Of a DNA stretch of 61,878 nucleotides, positions 16,251-25,535 are shown in pieces (positions within the stretch are counted from its first letter, which is position 1; every line of letters starts with the position of its first letter). The DNA comes from an uncultured Bulleidia sp. (GTDB taxonomy: Bacteria > Bacillota_I > Bacilli_A > Erysipelotrichales > Erysipelotrichaceae), in NCBI GenBank assembly GCA_934725105.1, contig CAKVBD010000010.1:1-61878 (forward strand). The letters run 5' to 3'. The notes under the pieces are model-generated. The model searched no databases, was not told the origin of the DNA, and was given only the letters and a program-made list of their open reading frames with translations. A program made the position numbers and the translations under genes.

Positions 16251-19200
16251 TACTGTTCACCCTCTTGTAGTGCAGCTTCTTCATTTTGTGTATTTGTTGT
16301 ATCCTCACTGATTTCTACCGGTGTCATCAATAAACCCTTTTCAATCAAATCAGACACTTTACCTTCATCTACTCTATGCCAGTTTGACTGTCTGCTTCTC
16401 AAATAACAAACTGCGTATAGATTCTTAATATCTTTATCATCACGATCAATCGTTACAGACCATTCAGAGTTATTTGAAGAAGACATACCAATTTCAAGCT
16501 TGTCATTGATATCCAACTTATCCCATACAACAACTTCAACATCCAGCTGTCCACCAGCGGCATTCACTGCACCATCTGCGTGGAATGTTAATGTCTCTGC
16601 CTCTTCATCATAGGTTGTATACAACTGTGCATTCCATGGTTTTTCTGCCGTATTGAAATCACACTTGCCAACAACACTTCCTGCCTGCATATCATAGATC
16701 ACAACATGCACACCATCACGATAGTTCGTTAAGTTCTGCCAGCTGTTGCCAACTGTAATTGTCGCATAGCTGCCATCAGAATCCGCACTAGAAATCGTAT
16801 ATCCAGTTCCATTTGCTAATTCACCACTATCACGAATATAGCCAATACCTTCCTTCAGAACTGTTGTACCCTTAGATAACACCGCATAGCGCGTATTTTC
16901 ACCTTCATCAAAGAATGTCTGTGGAATACCTAAACCAAGCAATTCCTGTTTTTCAGCTTCAGTCATTTGTGCGAGTGCATCACCTTGTGTTGTTACAAAG
17001 ATTGCATATCTTCTTTGATCTAATGCTCTTGCACTATGCAGCGTCTGCTGCAGAAGATTATCTTCACACGGAATCACACCCAGATTACCAGAATATTGAT
17101 AAATATTCTGTGTCTTTAAAGCATCGGAGTTATCAATACGAATGTGTGCATCTACAGAAATTGTCTGGTATTCAATACCACCATTCGATATATCAATCAC
17201 CGCATCATATCTGCCATCTGCCTTATTATGCGTTGCTTTTACTTTTTGTCTTGATCCATCTGGATGTGTTACTTCAACAGAAACATAGTCAATATTTCCA
17301 CCTGTATAGAAAATATCATCTACAGATAACGTAGCAGTCTTTGCCTCAGAATCATAACTCTGTAAATACACAACAGATGAACGAATACCTTCCTTATTCA
17401 GATATTCCTGGAATTCTTCATTCGATACATCATTTCCACTCAACTCAGACATGAATGTACTCTTCTTATTTAGTTCACCTTTTTCTTTATCCAAACCATA
17501 TTCCTCAGTCAATGTTTGTTTGGATGAGAATAAGTTTGTACCTAGACCTAAACGATCACCATCAATTTGAACACCAAGTGCAGCCAATGTCGTAGGGAAG
17601 TTATCGAATGTTGTAAATGTTCTCTTCGTATTATTTTCAACAGATACAGCTGAATTGATATAACATGTGTATACTCTTCTTTGATAATCTGGATCAATAT
17701 TCTCCATATAGTCAGAATCCATTGTTGGATGATCACCAGAAATAACAATTGTTGTATTATCATACCAAGGCTGTGTCTTACACCAATCCACAAATTCCGT
17801 CACTTGCTTATCAGAATGGAAGAATACATTAGAATAGTGATCATTAAATTTATTTTCTGCAGAAGAATCTAGATATCCATCTTCAAAATGTGTATCTACC
17901 GTTAATAATGTATAGTTAAATGGCTGACCACTGCTTGCCATATTTGTAATGTCACTCTTTGCCATTTCAAATAAACGTGCATCTTCAAAGCCCCACCATA
18001 CGTAATAGCCACGAGGAATAATTCCATTTGCCTGAGCATATTCATAGTCATGGAATGTATAGTTTCCATGTTCCTGCAAATATAATTCTCTACCCCCAAA
18101 GGAAACTGGAGAACCACAAGAGAATGTCTGATTATATCCAGCATTTTCTAAAATATCACCAAGTGTCGTAATGCCTGGGAAGAATGTAGATTGCGTAGAC
18201 ATTGTATTACGGCCAACATCTGTCTGTAGTGGCAGTCCTGCAGTTGCCGCAAAAATACCACCCATAGTCCAGGTTGTAGAAGGCATAGAATATCCACCAT
18301 TCAACTGTGAATTATCTGTACCTGAAAAATCTTCATTTTCTTCAGCCAATGCTGTCAATCTAGGAATGACATTTTCATCTCTTGCACCACCATTTGCCTG
18401 ATCCGCAAAACTCATTTCCATAGATTCACAATAGATATAAATTAAATTACGTTTCTTTTCAGGAAATGTCAACTGTGTCTTGGAAGGATCTACGTATTCA
18501 TCTTTGATAAAGTCCGATGTTGTTGTTTGATTTTCTACATATGTACCAACATCCAGGTGATTCCAGAATGTTGTACCCGCAATTCCCATACAAACACAAG
18601 ATACAACCACAAGAATCGATTTTCCAAGTCTTCTAAATAATGTACCTGCTTTTGTAAGTATCACAATGACAATGATTGCGACAACTACCGCAATTGACAT
18701 TGGTACAACTGCCTGCTGGATAAAAGCATCAATCATATTAGAACCTGTTCCTTCAAGTGGAGCAGTTGCCTCATACATCAACTCATCCATCTTCAGGTTT
18801 GGCCATGTTCTAATCAGCCATTGCACAACAAAATATAACAATGTTGAAATCGCAAAAAGAAGAACTGCTAATACACTAGTAAAAACACCTAAATGTTTCT
18901 TACTAGACAGTTTCATTTCTTTTTTGGATGCTTTCAAGCTCTTCTTTGCTTCTTTCAAAGCTTTCTTCTGTTGCTTGGCATCCTGCTTCAACTGTTTGAT
19001 CTTAGACTTAATGTCATCTTTGTTATCCACATAATCACTCTTCACAAGAGCATATGTTGTTTTCGCTTTTTCTAAGTTTTGACTCGCTTTTTCGATTTTC
19101 TTTTCACGTAGTTTTTTTGCCTCAATATCTTTCTGACGCATTTGAAACCGTCTCAATAACGGTTTTTTCTTTTCTTCTTTTGGAATAAAATCAGTTTCTT

Positions 19201-19342
19201 TATGTACAACTGGTTTTGTATCCACTTTCTTGTCTGCATTAATAACTACATATTGAGAGTGTAGACCTGCTGGTCTTTTTCCTTTTTTCAAACTATAACG
19301 TGAATGACTTTGCTTTTTGCGATTTCTATTTTTATTTACCAT
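16250..19342 (-). CDS. large LtaS/OpgB-like phosphoglycerol transferase
   Basis: About 1030 residues, far longer than LtaS (about 650). A Lys/Arg-rich cytoplasmic head with coiled coil (about 60-150) precedes membrane segments near 155-180, 210-235 and 245-265. The sulfatase-fold catalytic domain is at about 300-610: IYCESMEMSF, the catalytic-Thr region STTWTMGGIFAATAGLPL (closest to OpgB), SGDHPTM. A roughly 380-residue extracytoplasmic C-terminal extension with beta-type repeats has no familiar match. It should transfer glycerol phosphate from phosphatidylglycerol to a surface polymer. It is followed at once by a lipid kinase. The start is M at 19342, where a TATAAT seven bases upstream predicts a leaderless message. 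Confidence 0.85.
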   Translation of the reverse strand: MVNKNRNRKKQSHSRYSLKKGKRPAGLHSQYVVINADKKVDTKPVVHKETDFIPKEEKKKPLLRRFQMRQKDIEAKKLREKKIEKASQNLEKAKTTYALVKSDYVDNKDDIKSKIKQLKQDAKQQKKALKEAKKSLKASKKEMKLSSKKHLGVFTSVLAVLLFAISTLLYFVVQWLIRTWPNLKMDELMYEATAPLEGTGSNMIDAFIQQAVVPMSIAVVVAIIVIVILTKAGTLFRRLGKSILVVVSCVCMGIAGTTFWNHLDVGTYVENQTTTSDFIKDEYVDPSKTQLTFPEKKRNLIYIYCESMEMSFADQANGGARDENVIPRLTALAEENEDFSGTDNSQLNGGYSMPSTTWTMGGIFAATAGLPLQTDVGRNTMSTQSTFFPGITTLGDILENAGYNQTFSCGSPVSFGGRELYLQEHGNYTFHDYEYAQANGIIPRGYYVWWGFEDARLFEMAKSDITNMASSGQPFNYTLLTVDTHFEDGYLDSSAENKFNDHYSNVFFHSDKQVTEFVDWCKTQPWYDNTTIVISGDHPTMDSDYMENIDPDYQRRVYTCYINSAVSVENNTKRTFTTFDNFPTTLAALGVQIDGDRLGLGTNLFSSKQTLTEEYGLDKEKGELNKKSTFMSELSGNDVSNEEFQEYLNKEGIRSSVVYLQSYDSEAKTATLSVDDIFYTGGNIDYVSVEVTHPDGSRQKVKATHNKADGRYDAVIDISNGGIEYQTISVDAHIRIDNSDALKTQNIYQYSGNLGVIPCEDNLLQQTLHSARALDQRRYAIFVTTQGDALAQMTEAEKQELLGLGIPQTFFDEGENTRYAVLSKGTTVLKEGIGYIRDSGELANGTGYTISSADSDGSYATITVGNSWQNLTNYRDGVHVVIYDMQAGSVVGKCDFNTAEKPWNAQLYTTYDEEAETLTFHADGAVNAAGGQLDVEVVVWDKLDINDKLEIGMSSSNNSEWSVTIDRDDKDIKNLYAVCYLRSRQSNWHRVDEGKVSDLIEKGLLMTPVEISEDTTNTQNEEAALQEGEQ

Positions 19343-19355
19343 ACGTACCATTATA
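19343..19355 (-). promoter_or_regulatory. -10 element placed for a leaderless start
   Basis: TATAAT (19350-19355, minus strand) stands exactly seven bases before the ATG at 19342. No Shine-Dalgarno is present. An alternative ATG at 19351 overlaps the -10 itself and so could not be in this transcript. Confidence 0.55.
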
Positions 19356-19395
19356 CTGATTTTAATGCGTCAATAAAATGAAAATTTCATGTAAA

Positions 19396-19606
19396 TTACA
19401 TATCAAATGCATTGTCTATCACTATATGATACTTGCACCGATAACTTGTATGCGATAAACTTTGTGTGTTATCTATTTTCATAGGTATCTTCTCCTCGTC
19501 TTTTGATAGTTGTGGTTGTCAGTCCACTTCTATCTTACGACTTGGAGATTTTTTATACTATTTATCCCAACGCTAAAGCTCTTTTATCCACGCGCATAGC
19601 ACGTGG
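19396..19606 (-). mobile_element. remnant of an IS200/IS605-type element (5' end of tnpA)
   Basis: On the minus strand, GAGGAG precedes an ATG at 19482. The frame reads MKIDNTQSLSHTSYRCKYHIV, then diverges and stops at 19396 after 28 residues. SLSHT-x-YRCKYHIV is the conserved N-terminus of IS200-family TnpA transposases, whose next residues would be a PKYRR-type motif. Upstream, CCACG (19588-19592) and CGTGG (19602-19606) form a small hairpin like the left-end hairpin of these elements. The rest of tnpA and the right end are missing. The remnant abuts the stop of the DUF5680 gene. Confidence 0.7.
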
Positions 19607-19612
19607 TATTAT

Positions 19613-20284
19613 TTACTTTATAATTCCACCATGATAATAACATTCATATACTTTTTCATCTTTACAGTATATTTCTTCATATCCTTGAAACCAAAATATA
19701 TCCCCTATTACTTTTGTTTTATATGTATACTCTCCAGATTGATAGTATTCTGGTCCTCTATATGGCATATTCTGATCTGCATGGCATAGTGCCTCTTTTA
19801 GAAATTCTCCACTGAAATTCTGGTGCAATACACGTCCAATATAATTCATCGCATACTGTGCTTTTCCTTCATACCAAACACCTTCTTCACCAGCAAATAT
19901 TTCTGAACCAACATACGTATCATGATATGTATATGCACCATTGTTATATCTATAATCATGTGAATCTAATCTTGTGGAATCTACTCGATTCATATGTGTT
20001 GCATATGTATTCTTATTTGCTTCCAAACGAAATCTAATAAGCTTTTCTATATCTGTTTTCATTTCATTTGTACACTGTACTGTACAATCTTGATCTTTCA
20101 CTAAGTAATCCACAGTAACATGAAACAAGTTACTGATTTGAATCAGATTAAAAATATCAGGATATACTTGTCCCGATTCCCATTTTGCGACGGCCTGTCT
20201 AGACACATTTAATTTTCCTGCAAGTTCTTCTTGTATAAATCCATGATTTTTACGTATAAATTGTAATTTCTCTGAAAATATCAT
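19613..20284 (-). CDS. XRE-family regulator with DUF5680 domain
   Basis: A 223-residue regulator. Residues 1-60 are a Cro/C1-type helix-turn-helix (LQFIRKNHGFIQEELAGKLNVSRQAVAKWESGQVYPDI). Residues about 78-222 match DUF5680: KNTYATHMNRVDSTRLDSHDY, YHDTYVGSEIFAGEEGVWYEGK, MNYIGRVL, GEFLKEAL, PYRGPEYY, WFQGYEEI, VYECYYHGG. The C-terminal domain probably senses a ligand; its identity is unknown. The GGAGGG site supports the ATG at 20284. It is monocistronic, with an IS200-type remnant directly after its stop. Confidence 0.9.
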   Translation of the reverse strand: MIFSEKLQFIRKNHGFIQEELAGKLNVSRQAVAKWESGQVYPDIFNLIQISNLFHVTVDYLVKDQDCTVQCTNEMKTDIEKLIRFRLEANKNTYATHMNRVDSTRLDSHDYRYNNGAYTYHDTYVGSEIFAGEEGVWYEGKAQYAMNYIGRVLHQNFSGEFLKEALCHADQNMPYRGPEYYQSGEYTYKTKVIGDIFWFQGYEEIYCKDEKVYECYYHGGIIK

Positions 20285-20372
20285 ATATCATACCCTCCAC
20301 AAGTATTGTAAGTATAAATTCATGTATATCCCATACACAAAGAGTTGCGTTTTCGCTACTTAAATTATAAAA

Positions 20373-20396
20373 AAAAAGCAACCATAGTTGCTTTTT
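20373..20396 (-). terminator. intrinsic terminator of argS
   Basis: AAAAGCAAC pairs with GTTGCTTTT around a four-base loop (20374-20395), followed on the minus strand by a long T-run. Confidence 0.85.
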
Positions 20397-20402
20397 CATC
20401 AA

Positions 20403-22061
20403 TTACATTTTTTCTGGAGCAGAAACACCAATCAAGTCTAATGCATTTGCCATTGTAACCATGCAAGCATTCACAAGACCCAGTCTTTCATTTGTTAATT
20501 CAGGATTAGATGGATCAGATACTCTACAAGAGTTGTAGTAAGAATGGAATGCCTTTGCTAAATCATGGCAATACTGACAAATTCTATTCACTGCTCTAAA
20601 CTTAGCAGCATCTTCCACCTTCTTAGGGAATTCACTGATCTGCTTTAATAAAGCAATTTCCTTAGGATCTGTTAACAATGTATAGGAATCCTTCTTTTCA
20701 AATGCAGGTGTACCTTCCTTGTGAAGAATATTATACATTCTTGTATATGCATACTGAACATAGTAAACAGGGTTATCGTTGTTCTTCTGCTTTGCAAGAT
20801 CCATATCAAAATCCATCTGTGTATTTAATTCCTTAGAAACGAAGAACCATCTAGCAGCATCCACACCTACGTCTTCACAAAGTTCACGAATAGTAATTGC
20901 GTTACCAGTTCTCTTACTCATCTTCACTTCTTCACCATTAGAAACCATACGTACCATCTGAATCAAATCAACGAGCATCTTATCAGGATTATATCCCAAA
21001 GCTTCTAAAGAACACTTCATTCTCTTTACATAAGAATGGTGGTCTGCACCCCATAAGTTGATTAAAGTATCATATCCTCTTTCAAACTTATATACATGGT
21101 TTGCGATATCTGGTGTCAAATATGTTAATAAACCAGTATTCTTCTTCAATACACGGTCCTTATCATCACCAAACTTTGTAGACTGGAACCACAAAGCACC
21201 GTCCTTTTCATATGTTAAGCCCTTCTGCTTCAAGCTTTCAATGCACTGGTTGATTCTAGCTGCATTGTCCTGATAGAAGAAACGTTCATGCATCCAGGAA
21301 TCAAAATGTACTCTGAATAGATCCAAATCCTTACGGATTGCATCCAGCTTCATTTCAATACCTTCATCCTTGAAATATTCAACCCATTCTGAACGATCCT
21401 TATTCAGCCATTTATCACCATCTAATTCCTTGATTTTCTTGGCAACTTCAACGATATCCTGTGCATGATATCCATTTTCAGGTAAAGGATATTCCACACC
21501 AAACAATTCACAATATCTTGAATACATACTTTCTGCCAGCATATCAATCTGATTACCAGCATCATTTACATAGTATTCACGTGTTACGTCAAATCCAGCT
21601 TCACTTAAGATTCTGCATAAAGCATCACCCCATGCAGCACCACGTGCATGACCACAATGTAAATCACCCGTAGGATTAGCAGATACATATTCAACAAGCA
21701 GCTTTTCATGCTTACCAAATTCACTCTTACCATAATCCTTGCCAGCATCAATGATTTGATTGATACATGCTGATAAAGCAGATTCACTAATCTTAAAGTT
21801 AATAAATCCAGGACCAGCAACGCTGATTTCACTAGCTTCACTTAAATTCTTCTTCAATACTTCAACAAGTTCATTTGCGATATCTACTGGTTTTTTGTGA
21901 AGACTCTTCGCAAGTCTCATTGCGATATTTGTACTATAGTCTCCCATCTTTGGATCTCTTGGTCTTTCAACCATGACCATCTGATCTTCTACTTCCAAAG
22001 AAAATGCTTCGTTTACAGATTGTTTAATTACATCACAGATTTTTACACTAATATCACTCAT
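20403..22061 (-). CDS. argS: arginyl-tRNA synthetase
   Basis: A 552-residue class I arginyl-tRNA synthetase. An N-terminal Add1 domain is followed by SANPTGDLHCGHARGAAWGDAL (HIGH motif as HCGH). EVKMSKRTGNAITIREL (KMSKS motif) lies near residue 380. The anticodon-binding domain is C-terminal, ending in the usual ANALDLIGVSAPEKM. Length is typical. AAGGAAG precedes the ATG at 22061. I see no T-box in the 57-base gap upstream. Confidence 0.97.
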   Translation of the reverse strand: MSDISVKICDVIKQSVNEAFSLEVEDQMVMVERPRDPKMGDYSTNIAMRLAKSLHKKPVDIANELVEVLKKNLSEASEISVAGPGFINFKISESALSACINQIIDAGKDYGKSEFGKHEKLLVEYVSANPTGDLHCGHARGAAWGDALCRILSEAGFDVTREYYVNDAGNQIDMLAESMYSRYCELFGVEYPLPENGYHAQDIVEVAKKIKELDGDKWLNKDRSEWVEYFKDEGIEMKLDAIRKDLDLFRVHFDSWMHERFFYQDNAARINQCIESLKQKGLTYEKDGALWFQSTKFGDDKDRVLKKNTGLLTYLTPDIANHVYKFERGYDTLINLWGADHHSYVKRMKCSLEALGYNPDKMLVDLIQMVRMVSNGEEVKMSKRTGNAITIRELCEDVGVDAARWFFVSKELNTQMDFDMDLAKQKNNDNPVYYVQYAYTRMYNILHKEGTPAFEKKDSYTLLTDPKEIALLKQISEFPKKVEDAAKFRAVNRICQYCHDLAKAFHSYYNSCRVSDPSNPELTNERLGLVNACMVTMANALDLIGVSAPEKM

Positions 22062-22118
22062 TTTTTCTTATTCTTCCTTCTAAATGCCTAATTATTATAA
22101 CAAAATGCGCATTGATTC

Positions 22119-22553
22119 CTACTTCTTTTTATTCGAATGATTCAAGATATCTCTCACTTCATTCAATTGTTCCTTTTCAAAGTACAATTTCACCGGTCTA
22201 GTCTTTCCGTTAAAAGAAACACAGCCATCTGTATAGTTCATCTTGATCTTCCCACATTTCTTCCAGTCATTCAAAACACCAGTCATGATAATTCCTTTTT
22301 CAGATATTCCACTCTTTACAAAATAAAACAATGTTCCAATAACAATCAAAGAAATTGTTTGAATATAGCGCAATATCCCTTCATATTGAAAAAAGCTTAA
22401 CGCCGCAACAAGATAGAACATCGCAGAAAACACAAACTTATTTCCAGCCTTTGCTTCTACTTTGACAAGTCTGCTTACTTTTACCCACTGAATCAAAAGC
22501 AAGATGATCATGACATCCATCGCACAAAAAATATAGTCACCAAAATTACTCAT
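22119..22553 (-). CDS. small membrane protein, DUF5673-like
   Basis: A 144-residue protein with three membrane helices (about 8-25, 40-57, 62-80) and a soluble C-terminal part that starts SGISEKGIIMTGVLNDWKKCGKIKM and has a KLYFEKEQLNEVRDIL ending. That arrangement resembles DUF5673/PH-like cytoplasmic modules of membrane proteins. The family call is tentative and the function unknown. AGGAGAG supports the ATG at 22553, and an extended -10 (TGC-TATAAT) lies upstream. Confidence 0.65.
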   Translation of the reverse strand: MSNFGDYIFCAMDVMIILLLIQWVKVSRLVKVEAKAGNKFVFSAMFYLVAALSFFQYEGILRYIQTISLIVIGTLFYFVKSGISEKGIIMTGVLNDWKKCGKIKMNYTDGCVSFNGKTRPVKLYFEKEQLNEVRDILNHSNKKK

Positions 22554-22603
22554 TCGTTTCTCTCCTATTTCTAGGTGTCATTATAGCATATTGGCAATCT
22601 GTG

Positions 22604-24034
22604 CTATCTATTTGTTTGAAGATATTCTTTCAACAATCTTTCTTGTCCTGCCATAACATAATCATTGAAATCATCTATATGAATCATTTCAGGAATTCTA
22701 AAGTCAGGTAAATATTTCTTCAATTCATCTTTAATTTCTTCAGCATCTAACAACATATCATTTCGAATTACAATTACTTCTGGATCAAGAATAGAAATAT
22801 TAGCTAGCAACGCTTTTCCGATGATTTCTCGAATTGTACGAACATCATAAGGATTCATAGAAAGCGGAGCTTCATAACTCATATGATTCAAAAGATATCG
22901 AATTTCGCCTGTAATTCCGTGTGATCCACGAATCAGTTTCCCATTTACCACAATACCTTGTCCACCAATCATCCATCCAGCAGGTTGAGACATCAAACAA
23001 ACTGTTTGATATTGATCTTGGTTTGTATACCATCCATACGCTGCACAATTTGCATTATTTTCAACTCTCACAGGAATACCAACACAATTTTCATAATATT
23101 TCTGAATATCAAAAAAATTGTATTCTTTTCCTTGCAGATTAACACCCTTTGTTTTTGGTAAATCTAATTTTCCATCTTGAATGATTCCTGGCAAAGCAAT
23201 ACTGATTGCTTTAAATGGCGTCGCTGTATTTTGACAAACCTGCGTATCAATAATGTCATCAATATCTTCAAGATCCAATGTCTTCTTCAATACTCTACGA
23301 TCCAGAATGATTTCACTATTTTCATAAATTCGATAACGTATGATCGTTTCATCACTGCTTGGAGCTGTCGAAATAATTAATACTTTTCCAATATCAGATT
23401 TGTGACATTTACAACATGTAGATGTTTTCTTTTCTTTCTTTTGAAAGAATGCATTCACTTCATTTCTAACAAATTCCAAGCATCCTGCAGCATCATAACT
23501 CGCAAATAGCTGTGTTGGTATTTTCAATACAAGTTTGTTTGAAACACTTCTTTTTAATCTTGTTTCTTCATATCCAACTTGTGGTGCAATCAAAACAACA
23601 TCATAGCCTTTCGCATTTGCATATGCTTCCTGCACACCAACTGCAGAAAAATCATAATCCAACGCATTCATTCTTGCGACTTCATTCAACTTCTCTGCAA
23701 AGAAAGACGTTGTCATTCCTGCTGAACAACAAAGCAGTACTTTTGTTGTCTGTACATTTTTTAATGCAAGAAGTGCAGAAATCATTTCACGATATAAGTC
23801 TTTCGCATGTTCTTCATGTATTGGCTGAAAATGCAAAAAGAATCTTGTCATATTTGTCTTTTTACATGTTACTTTAAGTTCTACAATTTCATCTTCTCCA
23901 TCTAAATGATAAAAATTCACTTCTGAAAGTCCATATTCAGTCTCTAAATGAATGTGATCTTCGTCCTGCTGTGAAATTGTGTATGGTCCATTTTGTTGAA
24001 GGACCCATTGTTTAAAATTAAATGATTCAGACAT
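22604..24034 (-). CDS. fusion of PTS EIIB (Lac/Cel type) to a degenerate ROK domain
   Basis: A 476-residue three-part protein. Residues 1-95 are a region I do not recognise. Residues 98-195 are a lactose/cellobiose-type PTS EIIB: VLLCCSAGMTTSFFAEKL with phospho-acceptor Cys103, then VVLIAPQV. A Cys/His-rich linker (CCKCH, 207-211) leads to a ROK-fold domain (216-470): ALPGII, VENNANCAAYGW, GGQGIVVNGKLIRGSHGITGEI. The ROK domain lacks the N-terminal DxGGT phosphate loop (VLIISTAPSSDE instead), has Asn327 where kinases have the catalytic Asp, and lacks the zinc cysteines. So it probably binds sugar without phosphorylating it, and EIIB phosphorylation may signal to it. The start has AAGGAT. Confidence 0.85.
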   Translation of the reverse strand: MSESFNFKQWVLQQNGPYTISQQDEDHIHLETEYGLSEVNFYHLDGEDEIVELKVTCKKTNMTRFFLHFQPIHEEHAKDLYREMISALLALKNVQTTKVLLCCSAGMTTSFFAEKLNEVARMNALDYDFSAVGVQEAYANAKGYDVVLIAPQVGYEETRLKRSVSNKLVLKIPTQLFASYDAAGCLEFVRNEVNAFFQKKEKKTSTCCKCHKSDIGKVLIISTAPSSDETIIRYRIYENSEIILDRRVLKKTLDLEDIDDIIDTQVCQNTATPFKAISIALPGIIQDGKLDLPKTKGVNLQGKEYNFFDIQKYYENCVGIPVRVENNANCAAYGWYTNQDQYQTVCLMSQPAGWMIGGQGIVVNGKLIRGSHGITGEIRYLLNHMSYEAPLSMNPYDVRTIREIIGKALLANISILDPEVIVIRNDMLLDAEEIKDELKKYLPDFRIPEMIHIDDFNDYVMAGQERLLKEYLQTNR

Positions 24035-24074
24035 ATTCTTATCCTTCTTTTCTTACAGAAATTTTACCATATAT

Positions 24075-24092
24075 CTTTTCACATATGAAAAG
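24075..24092. promoter_or_regulatory. inverted repeat upstream of the EIIB-ROK gene
   Basis: CTTTTCA (24075-24081) and TGAAAAG (24086-24092) form a perfect 7-4-7 inverted repeat 40-60 bases before the EIIB-ROK start. It may be an operator. Just beyond it (24094-24112) a weak GTATG/CATAC hairpin followed by TCTTTTC may end the liv-CBS transcript. Confidence 0.4.
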
Positions 24093-24122
24093 AGTATGAA
24101 TTTCTCCATACCCTAACGTTAC

Positions 24123-24815
24123 TTATGCAATTTTAGAAGGATCGTAGAAAACAGTATTTCCTTCATTTGTTGTCTGTACGATTGCAACAACATTCAATTC
24201 ATTTTCTTTCAGAATCTTTGTCATTGCTTCTACTTCAATTGCGCCTGTAGCCTTCACAAAGAATTCCGCACCTCTTTCATCATTCTGATAAACACCAAGT
24301 GCTTCAACATTCGCATCATTATCTGCAAGCAATTTTGCGGCTTTCGCAAGCAATCCAGGTTTATTTTCCATCTTGATTACAAACTTTGTACCTTGATGCT
24401 TTAAACCAAGAAGATCAACAAATGTCTTGAAAATATCCTTTTCTGTAATGATACCAATCACTTTATTTGCTTCATCTACAACCGGCAATACATTAATTCC
24501 TGCATCCAGCATGACTTGTGCTGCCTGTTCAACAAACTGATCTTCTGTAACTGTCTTAACATTTTTGATCATAATGTCTTCAACACTTGTTCTAGAAAGA
24601 AGATAGTTCAATTCAAAAATAGACAAAGAAGTTGTATTCTGTCCAGAAGCTTCTGTAACAACACCTTCTGTAATCAAACCTTTCAATACACCATTTTCAT
24701 CAACAACCGGAACACGATGGAAATGACCTTTCTGCATGATATCCAATACTGTAGATACAGAAGTATCTGGTGTTACTGTAACAGGTTTTTTCGTCATATG
24801 ATCTTTTACGTACAT
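24123..24815 (-). CDS. CBS-pair and ACT domain protein (AcuB-like)
   Basis: A 230-residue protein: two CBS domains (about 1-60, starting MYVKDHMTKKPVTVTPDTSV, and about 76-130, with VEDIMIKNVKTVTEDQFVEQAAQVML) and an ACT domain (about 140-215, FVIKMENKPGLLAKAAKLLADNDANVEAL). This is the AcuB architecture. CBS pairs sense adenine nucleotides and ACT domains bind amino acids. Its start is five bases after the livF stop, so it is the last gene of the branched-chain amino acid transporter operon. A role as an intracellular amino-acid or energy sensor acting on that transporter is a reasonable inference, not shown by sequence. Confidence 0.85.
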   Translation of the reverse strand: MYVKDHMTKKPVTVTPDTSVSTVLDIMQKGHFHRVPVVDENGVLKGLITEGVVTEASGQNTTSLSIFELNYLLSRTSVEDIMIKNVKTVTEDQFVEQAAQVMLDAGINVLPVVDEANKVIGIITEKDIFKTFVDLLGLKHQGTKFVIKMENKPGLLAKAAKLLADNDANVEALGVYQNDERGAEFFVKATGAIEVEAMTKILKENELNVVAIVQTTNEGNTVFYDPSKIA

Positions 24816-24820
24816 AATTA

Positions 24821-25525
24821 TTATCCTCCAAGATAAGCTTTTCTTACACGTTCACTGGCAGCAAGCTCTTCGCCAGTTCCTTCTAATACTATTTTACCAG
24901 TTTCTAAGACATATGCGCGATCAGCAATACCCAATGCCATTTTTGCATTCTGCTCAACAAGAAGAATTGTTGTTCCACGCTTATTGATATCTTGAATAAT
25001 TCTAAAGATTTCTTTTACAAGTAAAGGTGACAATCCCATAGAAGGTTCATCCAGTAAAAGAATCTTTGGACGAGACATCAATGCACGTCCCATCGCAAGC
25101 ATCTGTTGTTCACCACCAGATAATGTTCCAGCTAACTGTTTTTCTCTTTCTTTCAAACGAGGAAACAAGTCATATACATAGGCAAGATCTTTTTCAATTT
25201 CCTGCTTATCTTTTCTAAAATATGCACCAAGCAATAGATTTTCTCTAACGGACTGTTCTGCAAATACACGTCTTCCTTCTGGAACCTGTGCTAAACCATC
25301 CGTAACAATCTTATGAGAAGGTGTTTTAATTAAATCTTTTCCATCTAATGTAATAGAACCGCTTGCTGGTTTCAATAAACCACTGATTGCATGCATTGTT
25401 GTGGTTTTCCCAGCACCGTTGGAACCAATCAATGTAACGATTTCTCCATCATCAACATGGAAAGAGATTCCTTTAATGGCTTCAATCATGCCATAGCGTA
25501 CAACTAAATTTTCAATTTTCAGCAT
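24821..25525 (-). CDS. livF: branched-chain amino acid ABC transporter ATPase LivF
   Basis: A 234-residue ABC ATPase, cytoplasmic partner of LivHM. Walker A GSNGAGKTTT, signature LSGGEQQMLAMGRAL, Walker B ILLLDEPSMGL, and the LivF-specific QVPEGRRVFAEQSVRENLLLGA stretch and YVLETGKIVLEG ending. The start at 25525 (GAGGAA seven bases upstream) gives the usual LivF length; a longer upstream reading would run into livG. It overlaps nothing; livG ends at 25536. Confidence 0.95.
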   Translation of the reverse strand: MLKIENLVVRYGMIEAIKGISFHVDDGEIVTLIGSNGAGKTTTMHAISGLLKPASGSITLDGKDLIKTPSHKIVTDGLAQVPEGRRVFAEQSVRENLLLGAYFRKDKQEIEKDLAYVYDLFPRLKEREKQLAGTLSGGEQQMLAMGRALMSRPKILLLDEPSMGLSPLLVKEIFRIIQDINKRGTTILLVEQNAKMALGIADRAYVLETGKIVLEGTGEELAASERVRKAYLGG

Positions 25526-25535
25526 ACTCGATTCC

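Noticed and set aside
20403..22118. T-box or other leader for argS
   Set aside because: The 57-base gap before argS is too short and lacks the TGGNACCGCG element.
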